DNA from: UBA1161 sp002311745 | GTDB taxonomy: Bacteria; Planctomycetota; Phycisphaerae; Tepidisphaerales; Tepidisphaeraceae | Assembly (NCBI GenBank): GCA_050018415.1 | Contig: JBEKAB010000002.1 | Coordinates: forward strand, 124,001-188,000 | Length of the DNA stretch: 64,000 bases | Reading direction: 5' to 3' | In this document: piece after piece, positions 28,289-37,958 of the stretch | Position numbering within the stretch: position 1 is the stretch's first letter | Layout of the letters: each line of letters starts with the position of its first letter | The notes under the pieces: model-generated | Seen by the model: only the letters and a program-made list of their open reading frames with translations | The model's database searches: none | Told to the model about the DNA's origin: nothing | Program-made: the position numbers and the translations under genes

Positions 28289-29242
28289 ATGGCTTCGAGA
28301 GGCTCCGCCGCGGTCATCATTCCAACCCACAATCGAGTGGAGCTGCTTTCAAAGGTCTTGGATTCGGTCCTCGCGCAGACCGTGCGAACCGAAATTTACG
28401 TCATGGATGATGCCTCCACCGACGACACGCAGGCCATGGTCGCTCGGGATTATCCCCACGTTTCTTATCACCGCGAGGGCACCAGCCGAGGCCCAACGTT
28501 TCAAAGGAACAAGGGTGCTGCTCTGGCGCAGGCCGAGATTCTTTTCATGATCGACGATGACTGCGTGCTCAGATCGCCGCGCACCTTTGCGCAGACGCTG
28601 GAGGCGTTCGATCATCCGCGCGTGGCGGCGGTGACGTTGCCGTTTATCAATGTGCGGCAGGACGCCCTCGTGCGCACCGCCGCGCCCAACCACGACGGAA
28701 TATTCGCGGCGTATGTCTATTTTGGCGGGATGGTCGCCCTGCGGCGGGGCGTGTTCTTGGGCGCGGGCGGTTATCGCAACTTCCTGTTCATGCACATGGA
28801 AGAGCCGGACTTGGCCATCCGCTTGCTGGATGCCGGCTACATCGTGCGTCTGGGCTGGGCCGACCCGCTGGAGCATAGGGAGTCGCCGCTGCGCGACAGG
28901 CCGCTTCTCGACCGTCAGGGGCCACGCAATAACCTCTTGTTTTCTTACTACAACGTTCCGTGGCCCAATTTCCCGTTTTATTTAACAGCCACAACGGCGC
29001 TGTGTTTCTGGCATGGCCTGCGCGTCGGGCATCCGATTCGGGTCCTACAGGGCTTGGCGCAGGGCTTCGCGGCCATCGTCCATGAATTCGGCCGGCGCGC
29101 GCCGGTTTCCCGAGCGGTGTATCGTCTGGCACGCGCACTGAAACGCCGTCGCTGCATTCCTCTGCAGGAGATGGAATCGCACCTTCCTCCCATTCGGTGT
29201 TACGACAACTCGCCATCATCTGACCGGCAATGCGTCGTCTAG
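28289..29242 (+). CDS. Glycosyltransferase family 2 protein (paralogue A)
   Basis: A 317-aa GT-A glycosyltransferase: AAVIIPTHNRVELLSKVL, VMDDASTDDTQAMV and the metal motif MIDDDC. It can be aligned from end to end with the convergent gene at 29239-30165, sharing FINVRQD/CVNVRQD, GGYR(N/E)FLF and a YRL...(M/I)ES(H/Q)LP tail. The last four bases of the two genes overlap. Confidence 0.9.
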   Translation: MASRGSAAVIIPTHNRVELLSKVLDSVLAQTVRTEIYVMDDASTDDTQAMVARDYPHVSYHREGTSRGPTFQRNKGAALAQAEILFMIDDDCVLRSPRTFAQTLEAFDHPRVAAVTLPFINVRQDALVRTAAPNHDGIFAAYVYFGGMVALRRGVFLGAGGYRNFLFMHMEEPDLAIRLLDAGYIVRLGWADPLEHRESPLRDRPLLDRQGPRNNLLFSYYNVPWPNFPFYLTATTALCFWHGLRVGHPIRVLQGLAQGFAAIVHEFGRRAPVSRAVYRLARALKRRRCIPLQEMESHLPPIRCYDNSPSSDRQCVV

Positions 29243-30165
29243 GACTTCATCGCCGGCAACTGGGATTCAATTTGGGGCAGCGCGATGCCTGACCTTTTGG
29301 ACAGCGTGCGGTAAAGACGATAAACATCACGGTTGACCGGTTGCCGTTGACCCCACCGCTTGAAAATCTGCGCGTAACCCATCATCAAACCTTTGACCAT
29401 GGCCAGCGGCCGGCGGGTGCGCACTCCACGCCGCAGGCCGGTGAGCGTCGTCGTCACCATCCGGCCCACGACAAACGGCATGGGCACGTTGCACCATTGG
29501 AACAGCACGTTGTTGCGCCGGCCGTAAAGGTCCATGCGGTGCAGATCGCGCCGTGGCGATTCAAAATGATGAATCGGATCGGACCGACCCAGCCGAACGA
29601 CGTATCCGGCCGCCAGCATCCGTATGCAATAATCCTCCTCTTCGCCTTGGTGAAACAAAAACTCACGGTATCCGCCCAGGCGAAGAAACACGTCTGTGCG
29701 CAACGCATGAGCGGTACCGATGTACGCCGCCGTTAACCATACCCCTTGATCATCGGGCGCGCGCTGCTGCACGAGTTGGTCCTGGCGAACGTTGACGCAC
29801 GGGATCGCCACGGCCCCCACCCGCGGGTGATCCAGATCCACCAGCGTTTGCGAAACGACGCGCGGCGTGGGAAAGGTCGCATCATCGTCGATGGAGAAGA
29901 CAAATGGCGTGGTGCACATCGCCGCGCCGCGGTTACGCTGCACGATCAACCCCAGCGACGACTCGACCCGATCCAATTGCACCTGCGGAAATTCGCTGGC
30001 CACCATCTCGCTCGTGCCGTCGGTGGAACCGTCGTCGATCACCAAGACGCGCGGGGCGGCATCCTGCTGCAACGCCGACGCGATGGCACTGCGCAATTCG
30101 TCCTTGCGGTTTTTGGTCGTGATCAGCACGGTGGCTGTCGCGCTGGGCCGCGAGACGGGCGTCAC
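29239..30165 (-). CDS. Glycosyltransferase family 2 protein (paralogue B)
   Basis: A 308-aa GT-A enzyme: VLITTKNRKDELRSAIASAL, VIDDGSTDGTSEMV and SIDDDATF. GTG 30165 is supported by GGGAGG six bases upstream. It is a diverged copy of the convergent gene at 28289-29242, so the pair arose by inverted duplication. The 195-bp gap up to 30360 has no clear gene; it holds one 7-bp-stem hairpin (30289-30309). Confidence 0.9.
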   Translation of the reverse strand: MTPVSRPSATATVLITTKNRKDELRSAIASALQQDAAPRVLVIDDGSTDGTSEMVASEFPQVQLDRVESSLGLIVQRNRGAAMCTTPFVFSIDDDATFPTPRVVSQTLVDLDHPRVGAVAIPCVNVRQDQLVQQRAPDDQGVWLTAAYIGTAHALRTDVFLRLGGYREFLFHQGEEEDYCIRMLAAGYVVRLGRSDPIHHFESPRRDLHRMDLYGRRNNVLFQWCNVPMPFVVGRMVTTTLTGLRRGVRTRRPLAMVKGLMMGYAQIFKRWGQRQPVNRDVYRLYRTLSKRSGIALPQIESQLPAMKS

Positions 30166-30360
30166 GCATTGCCTCCCACGGCCTGCGCGATCGGACCCTC
30201 TTGCGGATGCAGCGGAAAATGAATATTCACCCGGTCCATCGCAAGGTCGTTAAGAGCAAATGTACCCAAGACGTCCTGCTTGTAATAGCCGCGGGGCGGA
30301 AGCCCGCGGTCGCAAGGAAGCACCGCGTTGGCGGCCATGGTGCCCCGTTGGCGACTGGCC

Positions 30361-31608
30361 CTACCCCACACGCGATCCACGGGGCAGCGCTTTGACCGCG
30401 TTTTCCACGGCATCGGCGTAACCATCAAGAGAAAAACGACGCTCTTTGGGTTTCTGCATCGCCTGGATCGACATCTCATGCAGCAGCTCGCGGTTTCGAT
30501 CCAGACTGAGAATCGCCTGAGCAAGGGCGTCGCTGTTGCAAGGCGGCACAATCAACCCATCCGTGCCGTGCGTCACCACGTCCCCGCAGTTGGGCGTGGT
30601 GATGACGGGCAGTCCCGACGACATGGCTTCCAGTTGTGTGATGGCGAATCCGTCGGAGACCGTGGGCAACACGAAGAGGTCCGCCTGAGCATAATACTTG
30701 GGCGTATCCGCCTTCAAAATGCGGCCAACGATGGAAACGTTGCCCGGCGCCGTGGCCAGTTTTTCCGCGGAAATGCCCACCGGACCGGCGACGATGAAAC
30801 GCACGTTGGTGGACAGCAATTGCCGCGCCGCCTCGAACAGATACGGGATGCCCTTGCGGAGGTTCACTTGACCAAGCCACAACACCGTCAAGGGTGCGGT
30901 TGACGAGGTGGCGCGCTCGGCTTGCGCCGGGAGCGACTTCTGGCCCAGGCAAAGCGGAACGACGACGATCTTGCCCTGGTCGATCCCCTGTTGCATCAGC
31001 GCCGTGCGCGACCAGTTGGAATTCACCAGAACCACGTCCGCCGCTCGCCATTCTGCGGTCAGACGCTGAAAATAGGATTCCGGAATTTCGCCGGGCCGGT
31101 CTTGCCATCCCGGCCATTTCTGCATTTCGGCGGCAACGAGTTGCTCTTCAACGCGCGCCGGATCGATCTGATCGACGACGACGGGAACGCCCCATTGCCG
31201 CATCAACTCGCAGGTCTCCAGCGCGCCGGTGGTGTAGAGGAACGCCGCCGCATCCCTGGGATCGAAACGCGATCGCAGCAGGTGGCGGTTGACACGCAAG
31301 GCGAACTCGCCCCCGATCCTTGCGAATTCCTCGAACTCCCGCGTTCTGGATCTCGGCCCTCGCCGCAGCAGGTTGTTGAGACTGTTGCGCGCGCTCCAGA
31401 AATTGAAGGCGGTGACTTTATGGGGGGGCAGGTCGCGATGACCGCGGGTGGCCAGGGCGGCGATCCCGCCGGGGAGCCGCCGAACCAGGCCCGCGCCGCT
31501 TCGCCACCAGATGTCGGTGTAAAAATGCTCGAGACATCCCCTCCCATGGAATGCCCGCGGCACCCCGTAGTGCTCTCGCGACCCGATTTGAGTGACGACC
31601 CACCTCAA
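30361..31608 (-). CDS. Glycosyltransferase, GT4-like
   Basis: About 415 aa. TTG 31608 is chosen because it follows AAGGG and gives the natural start LRWVVTQIGSREHYGVPRAF. A GTG at 31704 would add 32 residues without a ribosome-binding site. Donor half: VLWLGQVNLRKGIPYLFEAA and VLPTVSDGFAITQLEAMSSG, with a D/E variant of the E-x7-E motif. It is part of the minus-strand block with the polymerase. Confidence 0.85.
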   Translation of the reverse strand: MRWVVTQIGSREHYGVPRAFHGRGCLEHFYTDIWWRSGAGLVRRLPGGIAALATRGHRDLPPHKVTAFNFWSARNSLNNLLRRGPRSRTREFEEFARIGGEFALRVNRHLLRSRFDPRDAAAFLYTTGALETCELMRQWGVPVVVDQIDPARVEEQLVAAEMQKWPGWQDRPGEIPESYFQRLTAEWRAADVVLVNSNWSRTALMQQGIDQGKIVVVPLCLGQKSLPAQAERATSSTAPLTVLWLGQVNLRKGIPYLFEAARQLLSTNVRFIVAGPVGISAEKLATAPGNVSIVGRILKADTPKYYAQADLFVLPTVSDGFAITQLEAMSSGLPVITTPNCGDVVTHGTDGLIVPPCNSDALAQAILSLDRNRELLHEMSIQAMQKPKERRFSLDGYADAVENAVKALPRGSRVG

Positions 31609-31766
31609 CCGACAGACCCTTGCAGTCAAGGACACACGGGGACGGCCGTGGTTCGCTTCCACGGCCCGGTGACGATCCACCTTGGCATTCGATAATAACT
31701 CCACCTGAGCGGCTTCAGACGCTGATACACTCCTTCAGCCGGCGCAAAACCGCTCAGTTTTTGTCA

Positions 31767-33365
31767 TTAAGCTGCGGACATATCGGTGTCACCGGCTACC
31801 TCGCCAACTGGGGAAGGCGCGGCGAACGGTCGAACCAGAAGGATCACCAAGACGATGCCGGCAAGACCCACCAGAAGCGTATCCAATTCCGACAGACTAG
31901 GATCTCGGAAACCGCGGAAAAGCCAGGTGAGTACTCCGAGACTCAACAGGATGGTCAAGGGTCGCCCGCGATGATTCAGCAGCGCGCGTTCGCTGCGGCC
32001 CATCAACCAGCCAAGGAACAGTCCTCCCTGGATCACCCCGGGCACTCCGAACCGGAAGAACCAGAAGCCGAAGATCGTTTGCGAAATCGTGGTTCCTCCC
32101 ATGCCGAGGCCGGCTTCACCGCTGCCTCCCAAAGAGATGGAGTTGTACCACGCCCACGAACTGTCTATGGGTTTAGTGGTCCACAGCGCCCGAGGCATCG
32201 GAGCGACCACGAACCAGAACAGAAAATTGGGAAGGGGTAGAACGATGGTCTCGCCGGGGAACTGGTCATAAAAGTAATCGTGCGTTTCCGGGATTACAGA
32301 AAAGCCCATCAGGCTCTCCGTAAACATGTCGTTGCCTTGCAGTTTGGTCAAAGACACTTCCGAAAAGCGCACCTCTTGAAACCCGGCGTTCCGGTAATAG
32401 GCTTGCGTTTGCACCATCACCACGGTCGAGACCATACCGATGACCACGATGATGTAGGCGCGCAGACTAATGCGCCTCAGATACCTTCGTGCTATCAGGT
32501 GGTAGCGGAGGAAAATGAAGAAAAGCATTGGCAGGATCTGGAAGACAACTTCCCCGCGCGTGCCGGTGCCAAATGCCAGCAGGAGCCAAAGCAGCCACAC
32601 GGCAAAACAAACGATCTTGCGGAGGAAACTCTGCCGGATAAACACCAGACAGAACGCCGCCAACAGCGCACCGCCCGTGCCGACCTGAATGATTTGGGCG
32701 ACGTAACCGCCCCAGTTATAGTTGAGGTTGCCCGTTCGCCCCACCGTCCAACCGACCCCCGAGGCCCGACCCCCAATGATTTGATGAAACAACGCCAAAT
32801 AAAACGGCTCCTGGGTGAACACGGAGTAAGGGGCCAGCCCGATCACCTGGGTGATCAGCATGACGTAAAAATAGACGTTGACGTTGGGCGGTTCGGGCAA
32901 CAGAGTCATCCACCGGGTGAACCTCCGTCCAATGCGAAAGCGAATGCCGATCGACAAGCACAATACGTACAGCGTGCAACAGGCCGCCGCTTTCGCCACC
33001 GTTCGCTGCGTAAACGGCATCTCCCAGTGGGGAATGGAAGCCAGAAACCAGGTGCCCATGTAGTCGTAGCAGAACCAGACCAGCACCCCCCCGTAAAGCA
33101 CGATCCCGCCGACACCCAATCGCTCCGAAAAGTGGTACAGCTCCAGCGCTAGGAAAACCGCGCACAGGATCGTCATCAGCAGAAACGCGAAGTCGGTCAA
33201 CATCGCCGAGCCGCCGGATAGAAAGGAAACGGAGGCGAAGATGACCGGGATCAATAGCAGCAGTGGCTGAAGGATGGACCGCCGCCGAGGCTCGATCAGC
33301 GGTTGCACCGCTGGCACATCGGTCGACTGCAGATCATCGGAGACGTCGTCGGTCCACTGACTCAT
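31767..33365 (-). CDS. O-antigen polymerase-like membrane protein (Wzy-type)
   Basis: A 532-aa protein with about 11 transmembrane helices and a large loop in the second half, between about 335 and 440, carrying DYFYDQFPGETIVLPLPNF. The topology and position beside a flippase and many glycosyltransferases fit a Wzy-type polymerase that joins repeat units in the periplasm. Wzy proteins share little sequence, so the call rests on topology and context; a ligase is possible. Confidence 0.7.
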   Translation of the reverse strand: MSQWTDDVSDDLQSTDVPAVQPLIEPRRRSILQPLLLLIPVIFASVSFLSGGSAMLTDFAFLLMTILCAVFLALELYHFSERLGVGGIVLYGGVLVWFCYDYMGTWFLASIPHWEMPFTQRTVAKAAACCTLYVLCLSIGIRFRIGRRFTRWMTLLPEPPNVNVYFYVMLITQVIGLAPYSVFTQEPFYLALFHQIIGGRASGVGWTVGRTGNLNYNWGGYVAQIIQVGTGGALLAAFCLVFIRQSFLRKIVCFAVWLLWLLLAFGTGTRGEVVFQILPMLFFIFLRYHLIARRYLRRISLRAYIIVVIGMVSTVVMVQTQAYYRNAGFQEVRFSEVSLTKLQGNDMFTESLMGFSVIPETHDYFYDQFPGETIVLPLPNFLFWFVVAPMPRALWTTKPIDSSWAWYNSISLGGSGEAGLGMGGTTISQTIFGFWFFRFGVPGVIQGGLFLGWLMGRSERALLNHRGRPLTILLSLGVLTWLFRGFRDPSLSELDTLLVGLAGIVLVILLVRPFAAPSPVGEVAGDTDMSAA

Positions 33366-33504
33366 ACGGCCTTGGATCCATTTGTGGCCCGAGAATTTAC
33401 CACCCTACCATAAATCGGTCGCGGTGGCCACACAATCCAGGCACGGCGGCCCGCCGGATCGTTCGAGATGCCTCTGCGAGCAAACCTCGCGCACGCCTGG
33501 GGGC

Positions 33505-35862
33505 TTATGGGACGGTCGCGGGCGCGACGGAAGCAGTCTCTTCGGCAGGCTGGACGCTTGGCGTGATTTGCGGCCACACCAAGCCGAAATACCGCATCGC
33601 CTGCACCACGCCATCCACCGGATCGGCCCCCTCACGCCATGACTGAAGCATCCCCGCGCAATGTTGTCGCATCTCCAGATATCGTTCGCCCGTGGTCACT
33701 TGCCAGATCGCATCAGCCATCGCCTCCACGCTGCGCGGCGGGATGAGCAGCCCATTGGCCTGATGCCGCACCAGTTCGACCGCCGCGCCCACCACCGACG
33801 TGGAGATCACCGGCAGGTCGCACGTCACCGCCTCGTTGATCACCAATCCCCACGGCTCGTATTCGCTGGGATGCACCAGCACATGGCAGGCGTGGTAGGC
33901 GCAGACGACTTCGTTGAATTGGATGAACCCCAGCCATTTGACCCGTTCGTGGAGGGAGGCGGGCACCAGCTGTTCCAATTCCTTGCGCAGCGTACCGCCG
34001 CCAGCGATGACCAAGTCCCATTGCGGCCGTCCCGCCGCTACGCGCACAAACGCCTTCAGCAGCACATCCACCCGTTTGACGTCCACCAAACGGCCGGAAA
34101 AAAGCAACCGCTTTCGATCCGGCGCCAGGCCGTACTTCTGGCAAAACGCGGCCAATTTCTCCTCTTCCACGTGCCTCAATCCCGCGTAATTCGGCTCGTA
34201 GGGAAACAGGAATTCCGGCAGATTGTGGTCCTTGTAGAGGCGGAAAAAGGCCCGTCCGCAGGTTCCCATCGGCATCAGACCATTAATGTGGTTCAGCACC
34301 CATCGGACGTAGCGGCGCTTGAGCACCCGCAGCCAGGGCGGCACGCGCCCCTCGGCAAAAATGTTGGAATCCCCCGCCAACAGCAGCGGAATTCGCTGGT
34401 GCCGCGCCCAAGCGATCAGCAACATTCGCGTCAGGTCGTTGTATCCCAGCAGGACGATCATCTGGACGGTGTGGTTCCGCAGATAACGCCGAATCTTGAA
34501 AAACAGCGGCAACGATCGCCGCGAAATCGGGAATTCCGCCCGCAGATGGTGGCGGGGGAAAAAGACCGGATTCACCTCCGCGCCGATCTGCATCTCCCAC
34601 GGCATGCTGGGATTGGAAATCGTGTGGGTGAAGATGTTGTGCACATGGATGCCTCGCAACTCGCGGGCGATGCGGGTCAGCACGTGCACGCGGTAGGGCG
34701 TCGGTTCGTTGGAGATGATGGCAATTTGACAGACCGCCTCGCCCGCCGCGACGTGGGGACGCGCCCCCAGAGCCGCTAACCGCTCTTTGGGCAGACCCAT
34801 CGCATCCCATTGGGCGATGATTCGTCGCGCTGTTTCCAAGTCCGCGACGCTCAGAAATGCCAGCGCCGCCTGTACATCCCGCCTGTCCTGCGGCGAGGCA
34901 CCGGCCAGAAACGTCTGGGCGAACGCCCCGGCCGCTCTCGACGCGCCGGACATCAACTGCGAATGGTGCAGCGACAGGTAATAGGCGATTTCATCGGTTC
35001 GGAACGGACCGTTGTCGCTGCTTTGTTCCCAGTCGATGATCCACAACCCTTCAGGCGTCAGAACCAGATTATTGATGCCAAAGTCGCCGTGCACCCGGCA
35101 TACGGGCAGCCCGTCGGCGCAGCATCGATTCAACTCGCTCAAATATTGCGGCGTGATAATGTCTGGGCGGCTCTGAAGTTCCTGATACCACGCGGCCTCG
35201 CGAACCTCCGGCGCCGAGAGCAACCGCAGCGGGCCGGCCATCTCCTGGATCGACATCCGCAGCGCCTCCCAGGTCAAATCCGGTGAGGTCATGTCCTGCG
35301 GCAACGGCTCCAGAAGAAGGTACCGGTGTTCGTCGTACATCCCCTCGCGCGTGAGCCGCGGCACCTGAAACCGCACCGGCGGTGTGGCGCGGAACATCGT
35401 CAGCATCTCCACTTCGCGCGCCAGCCGAGCGTTGTTCTGCTGGTCCAACGCCAGTTTGGCAAATGCCACCGGCTGACCCCTCTGATCCAGCAGGTGCACA
35501 TACAGGCGCCGCCGCTCGGTTTGCGGCGGGCCGTGGACCACCGGGAAAAGATCGTGCCGCCCCAAGTCGTCGCACAGCCTCTGCAGCAAGCCGGTGAAGT
35601 CCAGATCCCCGATAAACGAACTTGGCAACGCCCCACGCTCAGAAAAGGGCCCGTCCAGATGCAGCTTCAGAGCCAGCTGCATCATCCGGCGGAACAGGCG
35701 GCGCTTGGCGCTGTACACCGGGAAGCGCCGCACCGCCGCCATACGCAGACGCCGCTCGCCCATCGCCATGGCCAACACCGGCTTGCCCCCAGCGCGGAAA
35801 ATCTGAAATTGGTTCCAGGAGGGTCGAGTCTGGCCTGCCGACGGCGATTCCGGCGATTCCAT
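33505..35862 (-). CDS. Fusion of phosphotransferase (APH)-like kinase and GT4 glycosyltransferase
   Basis: A 785-aa protein. Residues about 100-330 resemble the aminoglycoside phosphotransferase/choline kinase fold: catalytic loop CRVHGDFGINNLVL (HGD at 258-260) and metal site IIDWEQSS (D277). Residues about 378-785 are a complete GT-B transferase: QIAIISNEPTPYRVHVLTRI, LLFSGRLVDVKRVDVLLKAF and HPSEYEPWGLVINEAV with the E-x7-E pair. No stop or frameshift separates the halves. The kinase may phosphorylate a sugar of the glycan being built. Both parts look intact; the joint function is inference. Confidence 0.85.
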   Translation of the reverse strand: MESPESPSAGQTRPSWNQFQIFRAGGKPVLAMAMGERRLRMAAVRRFPVYSAKRRLFRRMMQLALKLHLDGPFSERGALPSSFIGDLDFTGLLQRLCDDLGRHDLFPVVHGPPQTERRRLYVHLLDQRGQPVAFAKLALDQQNNARLAREVEMLTMFRATPPVRFQVPRLTREGMYDEHRYLLLEPLPQDMTSPDLTWEALRMSIQEMAGPLRLLSAPEVREAAWYQELQSRPDIITPQYLSELNRCCADGLPVCRVHGDFGINNLVLTPEGLWIIDWEQSSDNGPFRTDEIAYYLSLHHSQLMSGASRAAGAFAQTFLAGASPQDRRDVQAALAFLSVADLETARRIIAQWDAMGLPKERLAALGARPHVAAGEAVCQIAIISNEPTPYRVHVLTRIARELRGIHVHNIFTHTISNPSMPWEMQIGAEVNPVFFPRHHLRAEFPISRRSLPLFFKIRRYLRNHTVQMIVLLGYNDLTRMLLIAWARHQRIPLLLAGDSNIFAEGRVPPWLRVLKRRYVRWVLNHINGLMPMGTCGRAFFRLYKDHNLPEFLFPYEPNYAGLRHVEEEKLAAFCQKYGLAPDRKRLLFSGRLVDVKRVDVLLKAFVRVAAGRPQWDLVIAGGGTLRKELEQLVPASLHERVKWLGFIQFNEVVCAYHACHVLVHPSEYEPWGLVINEAVTCDLPVISTSVVGAAVELVRHQANGLLIPPRSVEAMADAIWQVTTGERYLEMRQHCAGMLQSWREGADPVDGVVQAMRYFGLVWPQITPSVQPAEETASVAPATVP

Positions 35863-36008
35863 GGATCATCCTCGCATGGGCCAAGCTACCTTACCTTCAT
35901 CGGCCATACAACTCGGGTGAATCGCAGTCCCACGGTCGTGGATATTGCTCCGATTGCGGGTATTTTACCCCCTCAGGATGCGCCGGCGCCGACCAGGAGG
36001 CCGCTCCA

Positions 36009-36791
36009 TTGAATCAATCGTACTCCCAGCATTTCCGAAATGACGCCGAGGCACGGCGATATGAAACCGGCGAATACGCCCCTTTCAGCTATGCCAGCTT
36101 GCTGTATGAAATCGAGTGTCAGCAGTTGCAGGAGGTGATCGCCGCGCTACGGCAAAGCAAGCCCACCCTCCAGTGCTTGGACTTCGCCTCGGGCACCGGA
36201 CGCATCACCGCCTTTTTGGAAAATCACGTCGATGCGGTCACCGGCATCGAAATCTCCGAGCAGATGTGCACCGTGGCCCGGACCAAGGTGCGCCAGGCGC
36301 GCATCCTCTGCGCCGACATCCTGGCCCCCGGCGCCGCCGTCGAGGGAAAATACGACTTGATCACGGCCTTCCGATTCTTCCTCAACGTCGAGCCGGCGCT
36401 GCGCCTGGTGGCTCTGCGCGCTCTGGCGGGGCGTTTGCGGGATTCGGACAGCTTGCTGGTTTTCAATAACCACGGAAATCTTTGGAGCCACAAGCTGCTT
36501 CTGTGGCCGTACCACGCCCTGCGCCGTCTGGGCAAAGGTCGGGTCCTGGCCGGAAATTACCTCTCCTCGCGCCGCATGCTTGCCCTTCTTCCCCAGGCCG
36601 GATTGCAAATCTTCCGCACCATGGGCTGCGGCTTTTACAGCCCCAAAATCCTGAAGTTGGTTTCCTACGAAAGGGCTTTGCGGATGGAACGGCGCATCGC
36701 CGCCTCGCGCGGGTTGTCCCCCCGGTGCGTCAACCAGATGTACCTCACCAAGCTCGCCGCCTCAGCCGCGCTCCCGGCGCGCCGGGACTGA
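36009..36791 (+). CDS. SAM-dependent methyltransferase
   Basis: A 260-aa protein starting at TTG 36009, eight bases after a perfect AGGAGG. It begins LNQSYSQHFRNDAEARRYE and carries motif I LDFASGTGRITAFL, VTGIEISEQMCTVAR and YDLITAFRFFLNVE. It probably methylates a sugar or lipid-linked intermediate in the polysaccharide pathway. The longer open frame upstream of 36009 is not coding. It is divergent from the kinase-GT fusion. Confidence 0.85.
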   Translation: MNQSYSQHFRNDAEARRYETGEYAPFSYASLLYEIECQQLQEVIAALRQSKPTLQCLDFASGTGRITAFLENHVDAVTGIEISEQMCTVARTKVRQARILCADILAPGAAVEGKYDLITAFRFFLNVEPALRLVALRALAGRLRDSDSLLVFNNHGNLWSHKLLLWPYHALRRLGKGRVLAGNYLSSRRMLALLPQAGLQIFRTMGCGFYSPKILKLVSYERALRMERRIAASRGLSPRCVNQMYLTKLAASAALPARRD

Positions 36792-36822
36792 GGGCATCGC
36801 TCCATGCGCCGCGGACGATCCT

Positions 36823-37806
36823 TCAGTTCGCTGCGGTCCGAACCATGGCATCCGGCGGCCTGCCCGCCACCGCACGCCCGTCGAACCCGAATCGCTCCTG
36901 CAATCGGTTGAATTCCTGGCAAAGCCTCGGAGGCAACACCAGCGGCGGACCCGTGTTGCGACGCGTCGTGTCGATCTGGCGGACCGACCACCCCAGCCAT
37001 TTCGCCGGCACCTCCAGCGACAGAAAATCGCAGATTCTCTGAATCGATCCCGTCGGTTCCACCGTCAATTGGTCATACGTCATCTCCAACAGCCGATCCC
37101 CCAGTCGCGATCGCCATCGATCCACCTCCGCCAGGCTCACAATCCACTCGTACGCACCTTTGGATTCATAGCTCTGCAACAGGGGCACTTCGTTCGCGAA
37201 ATAGCCAGCGGCCATGCCCTCGACGGCCAACGCCGTCCACTTGCTCGCTCCGCGGCCCCACCAGCGGTTCAGCGCCGCAGTCCCCGCGATCCGGTACGAC
37301 CGATCGCTCGACAGCCGCCGGATCGAATAAACCACGTCCAATCCGCTACGGATCAGATGAATGAATTTGCTTCCGGGCTTCAGCGCGTCCAGATACCCGA
37401 TGCGGCAGGCATTGAACGGCGTTTTCTCAATGACCAGGGGCTTGCCCAATCGCCGCGCCGGCGCCAGCATCAGTCGATCGAATCGCCGCCGCAGCTCATC
37501 GGCGCAATCTTGCTGATCCAACAGGAACCGCGCCGCGTCGCGGGAATACAGATTCAGCACGTCGATGCTCGGGTCGATGGTCGCCCAAAGGTGGTAAGGC
37601 TCGAAGAAGTAGTACACTTGCGGGTGCTGGTTCAACACCATGCCCAGGACGGTTGTGCCGGAACGGCCGCACCCGATCAGAAACGCCGCCCGCGGCCGCT
37701 GCACGTCCAGTTCCCCGTCGCTTTGGGCCGCGACTCGCCGTTCCGCGCGGTGCTTCATATAGCCGTACTTAAGGGCACGGCCCAGTGGCTTGAGAAGCTG
37801 CTTCAC
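36823..37806 (-). CDS. Sulfotransferase
   Basis: A 327-aa PAPS-dependent sulfotransferase. The 5'-phosphosulfate loop is FLIGCGRSGTTVLGMVL (residues 45-52 at its core) and the 3'-phosphate site is HLIRSGLDVVYSIRRL. GTG 37806 follows GGAG by seven bases. In this locus it would sulfate a surface polysaccharide. Its leader and first codons are duplicated 1.4 kb away (39190-39222). Confidence 0.88.
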   Translation of the reverse strand: MKQLLKPLGRALKYGYMKHRAERRVAAQSDGELDVQRPRAAFLIGCGRSGTTVLGMVLNQHPQVYYFFEPYHLWATIDPSIDVLNLYSRDAARFLLDQQDCADELRRRFDRLMLAPARRLGKPLVIEKTPFNACRIGYLDALKPGSKFIHLIRSGLDVVYSIRRLSSDRSYRIAGTAALNRWWGRGASKWTALAVEGMAAGYFANEVPLLQSYESKGAYEWIVSLAEVDRWRSRLGDRLLEMTYDQLTVEPTGSIQRICDFLSLEVPAKWLGWSVRQIDTTRRNTGPPLVLPPRLCQEFNRLQERFGFDGRAVAGRPPDAMVRTAAN

Positions 37807-37831
37807 GACCCAACTCCGCTTATGCTGGCCA
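37799..37831. repeat. 33-bp direct repeat, copy 1
   Basis: Contains TGCTTCACGACCCAACTCCG and continues to 37831. It covers the ribosome-binding site and start codon of the sulfotransferase gene on the minus strand. An identical copy lies at 39190-39222. Confidence 0.9.
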
Positions 37832-37958
37832 ACGCCGCAGCGCCCGCGGCGGCTGGGCCTTTGGCCGCGGATAATGTTAGGCGGGATTGGTAATGATAAA
37901 ATTAAGTTCTGGTAAAGATGCGCACATCACACCCCGGCGAATCGGGCCCACGGAATTG

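Noticed and set aside
30289..30309. Hairpin as a rho-independent terminator
   Set aside because: The 7-bp stem is not followed by a T-tract; it may be a common GC repeat.
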